A stretch of 39,699 bases of DNA from Stenotrophomonas maltophilia (GCA_002387845.1 DGLB01000069.1:1-39699); one strand, 5' to 3'; shown: positions 15,863-23,679, counted from the first letter of the stretch. Numbers and translations: made by a program. Notes: a model not told the origin generated them from the letters alone.

Positions 15863-17806
15863 TCAATGCACGGGGCCGAACATCGCCCCGACACTGCGCA
15901 GCAGTTCGTGCACGTTGAACGGCTTGGGCAGCAGCGCCATGCCCGGCCCCAGGAAGGCACCGCGTTCGGTCGCCTGCTCGGTGTAGCCGGTGACGAACAA
16001 CACCGGCAACTCCGGGCGCAGCGCACGCGCCGCGTCGGCCAGGTCACGCCCGTTCATGCCGGGAAGGCCGACATCGGACAACAGCAGATCCACCGCGCGC
16101 GCGGAGTGCAGCTCCAGCAGCGCCTGCTGCGCATCGGAGGCTTCCACCACCTCGTACCCCGCTTCAGTAAGCATCTCACGCACCATCATCCGCACGGCCT
16201 CGGTGTCGTCCACCAGCAGGATGCGCTGCGCGCTGCCCAGCCGGGTAGGCTCGTGCTGCCCCGCCAGCGGCTGGGCAGACGCAGCCCCCTGCGGCAGCAG
16301 CAGTTCAATCTCCGTGCCCTCGCCAGCGTCGCTGGCAATGCGTGCCACGCCGCCAGACTGCCGCGCGAAGCCGTAGGTCATCGACAGGCCCAGCCCGGTG
16401 CCTTCTCCCTGCGGCTTGGTGGTGAAGAACGGCTCGAATACCTTGGTCAACAGTTCCGGCGCGATGCCACTGCCGTTGTCCAGCACCTTCACGCTGATGT
16501 AGGTGCCCGGAGCCAGCTCGTGATCGCGCTCGATGATCACCGGGTTGGCACGGATGCGGATCAGGCCGCTGCCAGCCAGCGCGTCGCGCGCATTGATGAC
16601 CAGATTGAGCACCACGTTCTCGAACTGGTTCGGGTCGGCCACCGCCAGCAGCGGGGTGTCTCCCAGCTCCAGTTCCAGTTCGATGTTCTCGCCGATGGAA
16701 CGACGCAGCATGTCCTCCAGCGAACTCACCCGCGCCACGATATCGAAGGTCTGCGGATCCAGCGGTTGCTTGCGCGCAAACGCGAGCATGCGCTGGGTCA
16801 GAGCGGCAGCACGATGTGCCGAGGCGGTCGCCAGTTCGGCATACCGCGAAGCTTTGTCCCAGCGACCACTTCCGGCGGCGATTTCGATCATGTCCAGCCC
16901 GGAGATGATGGTGGTGAGCAGATTGTTGAAGTCGTGCGCGATGCCACCGGTTAGCTGGCCCAGCGCATCCATCTTCTGCGCCTGCAGCAGCTCCCTCTCG
17001 GTGCGCTCGCGTTCGGAGATCTGGAAGGCCAGTTCGGTGTTGGCGCTTTCCAGTTCCTGCCGTTGTTCGCTCTCACGCGCGTGGCGCTCGGTGGTGTCCT
17101 CCACCAGCACCAGGCCCATGCCCTGCGCGCGGTAGGGCGTTACCCGCCACTCTGTCATGCGCGGCAAGCCCTGCACCGGCAATGCGAAGGTGCCCTGCCA
17201 GCGCTGGCCGGTACGCAGTGCGGCCTGCAGTGCCTGCATCGGCTGCACCTGGCCACCCAGCAGCGCGCTGATCCGGTCAGGGTCGTCGGAATCGCCCAGC
17301 AGGCGCAGGAAGGCATCGTTGGCATCGTGCATGCGCAGCCCGGCATCCAGCACCGCAATCGGTGCATTGATCTGGCGGTAGATCTCACCGAAGCGGGCCT
17401 CGGCGTCGCGCAAGGCTTCTTCGGCCCGGCGCGCCCGCAACAGGCTGCGCAGGGTGGCCAGCAGCACGTCCGGGTCCACGGGGTGGATCAAATAGCCATC
17501 GGCACCGGCGTTGAGGCCGGTGATCAGGTCGCCGCTGGCCACCGCTGCGGCAGACACGTGGATGACCGGCAGCAGCTGCGTGCGCGGCTCGCCGCGCAGC
17601 TGGCGGACCACATCGAAGCCACTCATGTCCGGCAGGTTCACGTCCAGCACCAGCGCGCCGTAGTCCACCTCGACCAGCCGGGCCAGGCCTTCGGCACCGG
17701 TGCCGGCTTCGTCGACGGTGAAGCCATGGTGCTCGAGCACCCGCCGCACCGCATAGCGCGTGGCGACGTTGTCATCCACCACCAGAATGCGGTCACGGTT
17801 CGGCAT
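15863..17806 (-). CDS. Hybrid histidine kinase REC-PAS-HK-REC, end of stressosome operon
   Basis: A 647-residue soluble signalling protein. The N-terminal receiver (about 5-120) has Asp55 in LVLDVNLPD, but the usual Lys is His108 in YLIHPVDP. A PAS domain (about 130-240) and a coiled linker (245-280) follow. HisKA has His291 in GGIAHDFNNLL. The ATPase has N-boxes around 401-407, DNGSG at 443-447 and GTGLGLSM at 469-476. The C-terminal receiver (about 528-645) has Asp578, Thr606 and Lys628. There is no membrane segment and no DNA-binding domain. The start overlaps the preceding kinase gene by 14 bases. It is the likely phosphorelay hub; the final acceptor must be encoded elsewhere. Confidence 0.92.
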   Translation of the reverse strand: MPNRDRILVVDDNVATRYAVRRVLEHHGFTVDEAGTGAEGLARLVEVDYGALVLDVNLPDMSGFDVVRQLRGEPRTQLLPVIHVSAAAVASGDLITGLNAGADGYLIHPVDPDVLLATLRSLLRARRAEEALRDAEARFGEIYRQINAPIAVLDAGLRMHDANDAFLRLLGDSDDPDRISALLGGQVQPMQALQAALRTGQRWQGTFALPVQGLPRMTEWRVTPYRAQGMGLVLVEDTTERHARESEQRQELESANTELAFQISERERTERELLQAQKMDALGQLTGGIAHDFNNLLTTIISGLDMIEIAAGSGRWDKASRYAELATASAHRAAALTQRMLAFARKQPLDPQTFDIVARVSSLEDMLRRSIGENIELELELGDTPLLAVADPNQFENVVLNLVINARDALAGSGLIRIRANPVIIERDHELAPGTYISVKVLDNGSGIAPELLTKVFEPFFTTKPQGEGTGLGLSMTYGFARQSGGVARIASDAGEGTEIELLLPQGAASAQPLAGQHEPTRLGSAQRILLVDDTEAVRMMVREMLTEAGYEVVEASDAQQALLELHSARAVDLLLSDVGLPGMNGRDLADAARALRPELPVLFVTGYTEQATERGAFLGPGMALLPKPFNVHELLRSVGAMFGPVH

Positions 17807-18653
17807 CGGTGCCCTCCGTGGAAAGCGTGAGCGGCAGGGTCACGAAGAATTCCGAACCTTCACCGGGCGTGCTGTGCACGCCCACGTTGCCACCCAGCAG
17901 CTCAGCGAACCGTTTGCACAGCGACAGACCGAGCCCGGTCCCGCGCAGGCCGCGCTGCAGCGGGGTGTCGACCTGCACGAAGTCCTTGAACAGGGTGGAG
18001 ATCACCTCTGCCGGAATGCCGATGCCGGTATCGCGCACGCTGAAGCGGACGCACTGCGGGTTTTCCAGATGGGCCGACACCACCACGCGGCCGGCTGGAG
18101 TGAACTTGAGCGCATTGGAAATGAAGTTGCGCAGGATCTGCGCCAGTTTCTTGTCGTCGGTGTACAGCATCGGCAACGGCGGCGGGTCTTCAAATACCAG
18201 GTCGACGGTTCTACCTTCCACCAGCGGCCGGAACATGCCACGCAGGGCCGAGAACAGGTCCATCAGGTCAAACCATGCCGGCGAGATGGTGATGCGCCCG
18301 GCCTCGATCTTGGCCAGGTCCAGCAGGTCGTCCACCATCTCGCGCAGCTCGGCCGCCGAAGCGCTGATGAAGCGTACCTGCCGCAGCTGCTCTTCATTGA
18401 GCGGCCCGTCCATGCCGTCCTCCAGCAGCCGGGTCATGCTCAGGATCGAGCCCAGCGGCGTGCGGAATTCATGGCTCATGTAGGACAGGAAACGGCTCTT
18501 GAGGTCGGACACCTCGCGCAGCTGTTCGGCCTGCTGGTCGAGCTCGGCATACAGGGCGAGCACACCCTGGTTGGTCTCGTCCAGTTCCGCGCGCAGGGCC
18601 TGGTTCTGCTCGCGCAGCTGCTGCAGCTCCTGCTCCATCGACACCGCGTTCAC
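17793..18653 (-). CDS. Cytosolic sensor histidine kinase in stressosome operon
   Basis: A 286-residue kinase. A coiled coil (about 5-50, QELQQLREQNQALRAELDET) replaces any sensor domain, so input probably comes from a protein partner. HisKA has His61 in YMSHEFRTPLGS. The ATPase domain has NFISNALKF, RDTGIGIP and GTGLGLSLCKRF. No membrane segments are visible. The GTG start at 18653 overlaps the phosphatase stop in GTGA and has GGAGA eight bases upstream; an internal ATG at 18638 is less likely. Coupling to the RsbT and phosphatase genes suggests it is switched by the stressosome. It may phosphorylate the N-terminal receiver of the next gene's product. Confidence 0.9.
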   Translation of the reverse strand: MNAVSMEQELQQLREQNQALRAELDETNQGVLALYAELDQQAEQLREVSDLKSRFLSYMSHEFRTPLGSILSMTRLLEDGMDGPLNEEQLRQVRFISASAAELREMVDDLLDLAKIEAGRITISPAWFDLMDLFSALRGMFRPLVEGRTVDLVFEDPPPLPMLYTDDKKLAQILRNFISNALKFTPAGRVVVSAHLENPQCVRFSVRDTGIGIPAEVISTLFKDFVQVDTPLQRGLRGTGLGLSLCKRFAELLGGNVGVHSTPGEGSEFFVTLPLTLSTEGTDAEP

Positions 18654-19666
18654 TGCAGGTCTCCCAGGCGCAGGGCAATGATGCTTGCATCGTCGCGGCC
18701 ACGGTCGAAGTCGCGCTGCAGGACCGCCACGATCAAGGCCGGGTGGCGGAACAGCAGACCGGGGTAGTCGCGCAGGCTCCAACGGGCCTGCAATCCATCA
18801 CTGTGCATGATCAGAAGGTTGCCAGCGGTGGTGTGAAAATTGAATGGTTGGGCTTTGCGGTACTGCACGCCGACGATGCCGGGGTGGGAGGCCATGCCGC
18901 GGGTGGTGGCGGGCTCGCACAGGCTGGCCGAGATGTTGCCGATGCCGGCGAACTGCAGGTCACCGCTGGCAACATCGATCCGTGCCACCGCCGCCGCCCC
19001 GCCCCGTGTGCCGGACATGCCCGCATGCATGGCGTCGATCAGGTCCACCGCAGCGGGCACGCCACGCTGGGCGACCGCTGCCACGCCGGCATGCGCCGCA
19101 TCGGCGGCCGACAACCCGTGGCCCAGGCCATCAATCAGGGTCAGCGCGACTGCCTCGGGGGTGGCGTGCAGGTGCCAGGCGTCGCCACAGGCCTGCTCGT
19201 GCCGCAGGGCCAGCCGCAGGGCTCCGTAGGGAACGTCTTCATCACGCGCGCAGCGGGTGGCGTAGATGCGTGCCACCACCACCGAGCCCTTGCTGTCCGC
19301 CCATACCTCCAGCACGGCGGCCTGGCGCTGGATCGCCCCCATGCCCAGGCCCTGCGTGCCGCCGGTGGAGTAGCCATCAGGCAGCGATTGCGCGAGGGAA
19401 AAGCCGGGGCCATTGTCCAGCGCACACAGCTCCACGCCCTGGCCGCTGCGCCCCTGGATGATCGACAGGTGCATGCGCCCGCCGCGCCCGTGCTTGATCA
19501 CGTTGGTCGCCATCTCGGTGGCGGCCAGCGCCACCCGGCCGGCATCGATCTCATCGAAACCCACATGGTGGGCAAGCGCCAGCGCATCGCGCCGGGCCTG
19601 CCCTACCTGCGAAGCTTCCTCCACGGCCACGACCCGGGTTACGTGGCCCGAGAAGTTCAGATCCAT
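18650..19666 (-). CDS. Fused GHKL ATPase-SpoIIE (PP2C) phosphatase, RsbX-like
   Basis: A 338-residue fusion. Residues about 10-135 form an RsbW/RsbT-like GHKL ATPase with N-box ATEMATNVIKHG, G1 box DNGPGF and G2 box GTQGLGMGA. Residues about 145-338 form a SpoIIE-type serine/threonine phosphatase with metal-binding signatures LIDGLGHGLSAADAAH and LLIMHSDGL. In Bacillus the separate RsbX resets the stressosome by removing phosphate from RsbS and RsbR. Here the phosphatase carries its own ATPase module. Start overlaps the RsbT gene by 10 bases. Its likely substrates are the phosphorylated STAS proteins encoded upstream, though the ATPase part could instead be a kinase. Confidence 0.88.
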   Translation of the reverse strand: MDLNFSGHVTRVVAVEEASQVGQARRDALALAHHVGFDEIDAGRVALAATEMATNVIKHGRGGRMHLSIIQGRSGQGVELCALDNGPGFSLAQSLPDGYSTGGTQGLGMGAIQRQAAVLEVWADSKGSVVVARIYATRCARDEDVPYGALRLALRHEQACGDAWHLHATPEAVALTLIDGLGHGLSAADAAHAGVAAVAQRGVPAAVDLIDAMHAGMSGTRGGAAAVARIDVASGDLQFAGIGNISASLCEPATTRGMASHPGIVGVQYRKAQPFNFHTTAGNLLIMHSDGLQARWSLRDYPGLLFRHPALIVAVLQRDFDRGRDDASIIALRLGDLQ

Positions 19667-20058
19667 TTGATGATGGTGACCCGCGTGCCCTGCCCGGGCG
19701 CGCTCTCCAGATCGAAGACGTCCACCAGCCGGCGCGAGCCGGACAGCCCCAGGCCCATGCCCTTGCCCGACGACCAGCCATCCGTAAGTGCCTGCGCCAC
19801 ATCGGCAATGCCCGGGCCGTTATCGGAGAACACCAGCCGCAGGCCCCTTTTCATACCGTCTTCCACCACTGACCATTGCATGCTGCCGCCGCCGCCATAA
19901 ATGACGGCGTTGCGGGCCAGTTCACTGGCGGCGGTGACCAGCTTGGTCTGGTTGATCAGACTCAGCCTGCAGGCCACGGCAACCTGGCGCGCGGTCTGGC
20001 GAGCCAGCACCACGTCCTGTTCCACGCGGATCGGCAGGGATCCACTGAGGTCGGTCAT
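19657..20058 (-). CDS. rsbT: RsbT-like serine/threonine kinase (stressosome switch)
   Basis: A 133-residue GHKL kinase, the same length as B. subtilis RsbT. It has N-box SELARNAVIYGG, G1 box DNGPGI and G2 box KGMGLGLSGSRRL, and ends IIKWI, close to the Bacillus IKWLR. RsbT phosphorylates RsbS and RsbR and is released from the complex on stress to activate an output protein. In Bacillus that is the phosphatase RsbU, which is absent here. ATG at 20058 overlaps the RsbS stop in ATGA. The next gene product, the fused phosphatase, or the kinases are the likely targets. Confidence 0.93.
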   Translation of the reverse strand: MTDLSGSLPIRVEQDVVLARQTARQVAVACRLSLINQTKLVTAASELARNAVIYGGGGSMQWSVVEDGMKRGLRLVFSDNGPGIADVAQALTDGWSSGKGMGLGLSGSRRLVDVFDLESAPGQGTRVTIIKWI

Positions 20059-20420
20059 GGCGCCTCTTCGGCGCTGGGCCGCAGCAACTGCATGCCGCGC
20101 TCGACATTGAGCGCGGTACGCACACCGTCCAGCTTCAGGCCCAGCTCGACCAGGGTGATGGCCACGGCCGGCTGCATGCCCACGACCACCGTGGTCGCGT
20201 CCATGATCCGTGCCATCGCCGAGATGGTCGAGATCATGCGCCCAATGAAGGAGTCCACGATATCCAGCGCGGAGATGTCGATCAGCACGCCACGCGCGTT
20301 GGTGCGCTGGATGCGTTCGCTCAGGTCGTCCTGCAGGGTCAGTGCGAGCTGATCGTGCATGTCGACCTGGATGGTGACCAGCAGCAGGTCACCCATCTGA
20401 AGAATGGGAATGCGCTCCAT
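20055..20420 (-). CDS. rsbS: RsbS-like STAS scaffold protein
   Basis: A 121-residue single STAS domain, close to Bacillus RsbS. The phosphorylation loop is DIVDSFIGR with Ser57, matching Bacillus Ser59 in DMIDSFIAK. The segment VVGMQPAVAITLVELGL is nearly the Bacillus GIQPAVAVTLIELGI. RsbS forms the stressosome core with RsbR and holds RsbT until phosphorylated. The ATG at 20420 lies one base after the RsbR stop, and its own stop overlaps the RsbT start, which should keep subunit ratios fixed. Confidence 0.94.
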   Translation of the reverse strand: MERIPILQMGDLLLVTIQVDMHDQLALTLQDDLSERIQRTNARGVLIDISALDIVDSFIGRMISTISAMARIMDATTVVVGMQPAVAITLVELGLKLDGVRTALNVERGMQLLRPSAEEAP

Positions 20421-20421
20421 C

Positions 20422-21276
20422 TCAGCGCGCCGCCTGGGTCACCACCTGGCCGGTGCGCTTGAGCGCCAGCGCCAGCGCGTCGGCCAGATTGGCCTTGGTC
20501 ACGATGCCCTGCAGGTCCAGGCCCAGGTGCACGATGGTCTGGGCGATCTGCGGGCGCACGCCGCTGATGATGGCGTCGGCGCCCATCAGTCGAATCGCGG
20601 TGACCGTCTTGAGCAGGTGCTGGGCAACGAGGGTGTCCACGGTGGGGACGCCGGTGATGTCGATGATGGCGATTTCCGAACCGGTATCGACAATGCGCTG
20701 CAGCAGCGATTCCATCACCACCTGGGTTCGCTGCGAATCCAGCGTGCCGATCATCGGCAGGGCCAGCACGCCGTCCCACAGCTTCACCACCGGGGTGGAC
20801 AGTTCCAGCATTTCTTCCTGCTGGCGCTGGATCACGTCCTCGCGGGTCTTCTGGTAAACCTTGACGCTGTGCAGGCCGAGGGTGTCGATCACTTCGGTGA
20901 TCGCCCACAGCTGGTTGCCCAGCAGCTTGGGATCATCGGCCAGGCCTTCCTGGACCAGCTCGAACAGCGGGCGCTTGAGCGAGAACAGGAAACTGGCGGT
21001 CTCCGACGAGCTGAAACCCTTCAGCACACGGTCGCGCGAGAGCTGTTCGAGGAAGCTGCGGGTTTCTTCCCATTCGCTGCCGGCGATGCCGGCAGCGCTT
21101 GACTGGGCCAGGGTGTCCAGGAACAGACGCCAGAACTCGCGCAGCTGGGTGTCGAGCTCGCGCGGCGAGATGCGGGCGTCCTGGGTACCGGCATTGAGGT
21201 TCTCGGCCCACTGGGTGACCACCTGATCCTGATGGGCACGGATGAGGTCGATGGTGCGCTGCTGCAAAGCCGCCAT
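20422..21276 (-). CDS. rsbR: RsbR-like stressosome sensor, RsbRD-type N-terminus plus STAS
   Basis: A 284-residue protein. Residues about 10-140 are an all-helical domain of the RsbRD_N type, not the globin-like sensor of Bacillus RsbRA. A linker helix leads to a STAS domain (about 155-280). Aligned with RsbRA, Thr205 is Thr215 (GVPTVDTLVAQH), while Thr171 is Ser181 in GTLDSQR. RsbR should form the stressosome outer turrets and sense the signal. The signal is unknown; no heme or flavin motif is seen. It is first in the operon, with a GC-rich leader hairpin at 21304-21323 and a weak candidate -10 (TATGCT, 21336-21341, minus strand). Confidence 0.92.
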   Translation of the reverse strand: MAALQQRTIDLIRAHQDQVVTQWAENLNAGTQDARISPRELDTQLREFWRLFLDTLAQSSAAGIAGSEWEETRSFLEQLSRDRVLKGFSSSETASFLFSLKRPLFELVQEGLADDPKLLGNQLWAITEVIDTLGLHSVKVYQKTREDVIQRQQEEMLELSTPVVKLWDGVLALPMIGTLDSQRTQVVMESLLQRIVDTGSEIAIIDITGVPTVDTLVAQHLLKTVTAIRLMGADAIISGVRPQIAQTIVHLGLDLQGIVTKANLADALALALKRTGQVVTQAAR

Positions 21277-21303
21277 GGCGTGGTTCCTGCTTGAAGGGAG
21301 CCA

Positions 21304-21323
21304 ACCCCGCCGGGCGGCGGGGT
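21304..21323 (-). promoter_or_regulatory. Leader hairpin of the stressosome operon
   Basis: ACCCCGCC pairs perfectly with GGCGGGGT around a four-base loop. On the minus strand it lies about 30 bases before the RsbR start codon, so it is probably in the 5' untranslated region. No U-run follows, so it is not an obvious terminator. Confidence 0.4.
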
Positions 21324-21418
21324 CAGGAGCGACCGAGCATAAATGAATTCAGGTAGAGGGAATCATCACGCACTCACCCACCGGGCACGGCAGGGTGTAA
21401 TGGCTGAATAATTCAGAA

Positions 21419-22423
21419 TCAGCGTGCGCCGAGGCGATGTTCCGGCACCCCTTCCTGGGTGATCTGGATCGGAAGGATGCGCCCCTGGTCGTCGAAGTAC
21501 ATGCGGTCGATGGCGGTCGCCCGATGGTGCCGACTGGTCTCGCCCAACGGCCGGCGGTGGTAGACGATGTACCACTGGTCGTCCGGCGTGCGGATCAGCG
21601 AATGATGCCCGGCGCTGGTCGCCACTTTGGGGTCTGACTGCAGCACCTTGCCGATGCGCTTGAACGGACCCAGCGGCGACTCGGCAATGGCGTAGGCCAC
21701 CGAATAGTCCGGCTCGCCCCAGCCGCCTTCGCTCCACATGTAGTAGTAGCGGCCGTTGCGCTTGAACATCAGCGAGCCTTCGACGTACTTCGGGTCCGGC
21801 GTGATCTCTTTGTAGAGCGTGCCATCGGCCAACGGCTCGATGCCGGTGAAGTCAGGTTTGAGCTTGACGATGTTGGCGTGCTTCCAGCCACCGTAGATCA
21901 TGTACCAGGTGCCATCGTCGTCCTGGAACAGGGTCTGGTCGATGGGCTGCGCGCCGTTATGGAAGGTGCCGATGAGCGGCTTGCCGAGGAGGTCCTTGTA
22001 GGGGCCTTCGGGCTTGTCGGCCACGGCCACGCCGATGCCGCCGACCTCGTTGTCGTTCTTGATGTCGTTGGCGGAGAAGAAGAAGTAGTACCTGCCGCCG
22101 TTCTCCACCACCGAAGGTGCCCACAGGGCTTCCTTGGCCCAGGTGATGGCTTCGATCTTCAGCACGCCCGGGTGCTTGTTCCAATGGACCAGGTCCTTGG
22201 AGGAGAAGGCGTCGAAGGCCACCTGCTCCGCATACGGCTTGGAGGTGGTGGGGTAGATCCAGTAGGTGTCGCCAAAGACGGCTGCTTCCGGGTCGGCGTA
22301 CCAGCCGGGGAGAATCGGGTTGCCGGACATCGCGGGTTTGTCCGCCGGGGCTGCGTGCGCGGCGAATGCGCCGAGTGAGATGGCTGCCGCCAATGCCAGT
22401 ACTCGAATTCCACCCTGTCGCAT
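21419..22423 (-). CDS. Secreted glycoside hydrolase family 43 enzyme (arabinosidase/xylosidase type)
   Basis: A 334-residue exported enzyme with signal peptide ending AAHA near residue 24. The five-bladed GH43 catalytic residues are visible: Asp44 in WYADPEA (base), Asp162 in PIDQTLF (pKa modulator) and Glu215 in YVEGSLM (acid). The pattern fits alpha-L-arabinofuranosidase or beta-xylosidase activity on plant hemicellulose or pectin side chains. Only the catalytic domain is present, with no carbohydrate-binding module. It stands alone, with no TonB receptor or sugar operon nearby. A 31-bp dyad lies just upstream. The ATG at 22423 has AAGGG upstream. Substrate is not certain from sequence. Confidence 0.88.
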   Translation of the reverse strand: MRQGGIRVLALAAAISLGAFAAHAAPADKPAMSGNPILPGWYADPEAAVFGDTYWIYPTTSKPYAEQVAFDAFSSKDLVHWNKHPGVLKIEAITWAKEALWAPSVVENGGRYYFFFSANDIKNDNEVGGIGVAVADKPEGPYKDLLGKPLIGTFHNGAQPIDQTLFQDDDGTWYMIYGGWKHANIVKLKPDFTGIEPLADGTLYKEITPDPKYVEGSLMFKRNGRYYYMWSEGGWGEPDYSVAYAIAESPLGPFKRIGKVLQSDPKVATSAGHHSLIRTPDDQWYIVYHRRPLGETSRHHRATAIDRMYFDDQGRILPIQITQEGVPEHRLGAR

Positions 22424-22445
22424 GCGCCATGCCCTTGTGCTGGTT

Positions 22446-22476
22446 GATTTCGCTCGATCTTAGATCGATTTAAATC
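22446..22476. promoter_or_regulatory. 31-bp dyad upstream of the GH43 gene (candidate operator)
   Basis: The arms are GATTT-3-TCGATCT-T-AGATCGA-3-AAATC, symmetrical about 22461. It contains a perfect 15-base inner palindrome, and a second 10-base palindrome GATTTAAATC overlaps its right end. It is AT-rich against the surrounding GC and ends 23 bases before the GH43 start codon. A repressor site is the simplest reading. Confidence 0.5.
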
Positions 22477-22516
22477 CGCATGCGGGTGCAGCGCAGCAAA
22501 CCGCCGGGTACAGCGG

Positions 22517-22545
22517 AGCAGGCGGGCAACGCGTGCCCACCTGCT
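22517..22545 (-). terminator. Stem-loop terminator of the alpha/beta-hydrolase gene
   Basis: A 12-pair stem with one C-A mismatch, AGCAGGCGGGCA against TGCCCACCTGCT, closes on ACGCG. On the minus strand it starts 13 bases after the hydrolase stop codon. No U-run follows, so efficiency is uncertain. Confidence 0.45.
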
Positions 22546-22558
22546 TCGCCAGTGCTGT

Positions 22559-23512
22559 TTACTTCTGCTGCAGGAAGGCCAGCAGGTCGGCGTTGACCCG
22601 GTCCTTGTGGGTGTCGGTCAGGCCATGCGGTGCCCCCGGATAGACCAGCAGCTTGGCACCCGGGATCAGCCTGGCCGACATGCGGCCGGCCACATCGATC
22701 GGCACGATCTGGTCGTCGTCACCGTGGATCACCAGGGTGGGCACGTTGAACTTCTTCAGGTCGCCACGGAAGTCGGTGGCCGAGAACGCGGCAATCGAGT
22801 CGTAGGTGTTCTTGGCACCGGCCTGCATGCCCTGCGCCCACCACGCGTCCACCAGCGGCTGGGACACCTTCGCCCCCGGGCGGTTGAAGCCGTAGAAGGG
22901 ACCCGAGGCGATATCGCGGTACAGCTGCGCGCGGTTCTCCAGCTGGCCCTTGCGCAGGCCATCGAACACGGTGATCGGCACACCGCCCGGATTGTCGGCG
23001 GTCTTCAGCATCAGCGGCGGCACGGCGCTGATCAGCACCGCCTTCTTCACCCGCCCGGTGCCATGGCGGCCGATGTAGCGCGCCACCTCGCCGCCGCCGG
23101 TGGAGAAGCCCACCAGGGTCACGTCGTGCAGGTCCAGCGTGTTGATCACCGTGGCCAGATCATCGGCGTAGTGGTCCATGTCATTACCGTCCCACGGCTG
23201 GCTGGAGCGACCATGGCCGCGACGGTCATGCGCGATGACGCGATAGCCGTGGTCGGCCAGGAACATCATCTGCGACTCCCAGCTGTCCGAGTTCAGCGGC
23301 CAGCCGTGGCTGAAGGTCACCACCGGGCCGTTCTTCGGGCCCCAGTCCTTGTAGTACAGCTGCACGCCGTCAGAAGTGGTGATGGTGCTGGCGGTCTGGC
23401 TGATGGCGGCGGGGGTGGCGCGTGCCGCCGGCTCGGCGGCGCTGGCGGTGAGGCCGGCCTGGATGGAGAGGGCGAGTGCGGCGATGGCGACAGTGCGGGT
23501 GAGGGTGTTCAT
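22559..23512 (-). CDS. Exported alpha/beta hydrolase (non-heme chloroperoxidase/arylesterase type)
   Basis: A 317-residue protein with signal peptide MNTLTRTVAIAALALSIQAG, cleaved near ASA. The triad is Ser137 in GFSTGGG, Asp267 in GDDDQIVP and His296 in APHGLTD. The oxyanion region is SHGWPLNSDSWE. The fold matches cofactor-free haloperoxidases and arylesterases such as the Pseudomonas fluorescens enzyme. Those are normally cytosolic, so the signal peptide is less usual. AGGAG lies seven bases before the ATG at 23512; the open frame to 23584 lacks one. A dyad at 23594-23615 sits upstream. Natural substrate unknown. Confidence 0.85.
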   Translation of the reverse strand: MNTLTRTVAIAALALSIQAGLTASAAEPAARATPAAISQTASTITTSDGVQLYYKDWGPKNGPVVTFSHGWPLNSDSWESQMMFLADHGYRVIAHDRRGHGRSSQPWDGNDMDHYADDLATVINTLDLHDVTLVGFSTGGGEVARYIGRHGTGRVKKAVLISAVPPLMLKTADNPGGVPITVFDGLRKGQLENRAQLYRDIASGPFYGFNRPGAKVSQPLVDAWWAQGMQAGAKNTYDSIAAFSATDFRGDLKKFNVPTLVIHGDDDQIVPIDVAGRMSARLIPGAKLLVYPGAPHGLTDTHKDRVNADLLAFLQQK

Positions 23513-23593
23513 GGCGAGCTCCTGTTGGGTGGTGTTGCGACAGGGGCTACTTTGCGCGCTCAAGCTGGACGATTGGTCACACAAAGTCCACTA

Positions 23594-23615
23594 AAATTGA
23601 TCTTACGTACAATTT
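23594..23615. promoter_or_regulatory. Inverted repeat upstream of the hydrolase gene
   Basis: AAATTG-N10-CAATTT lies in an AT-rich patch about 80 bases before the hydrolase start codon. It contains the ATTG-N10-CAAT layout common in LysR-type boxes. No regulator gene is adjacent. A binding role is inference. Confidence 0.35.
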
Positions 23616-23679
23616 GGCTGAAACCGTGTCTGCTGCCGTCGCCGCCACGCAGCCGGGACCTGACCACAAGCGCAGTGGA

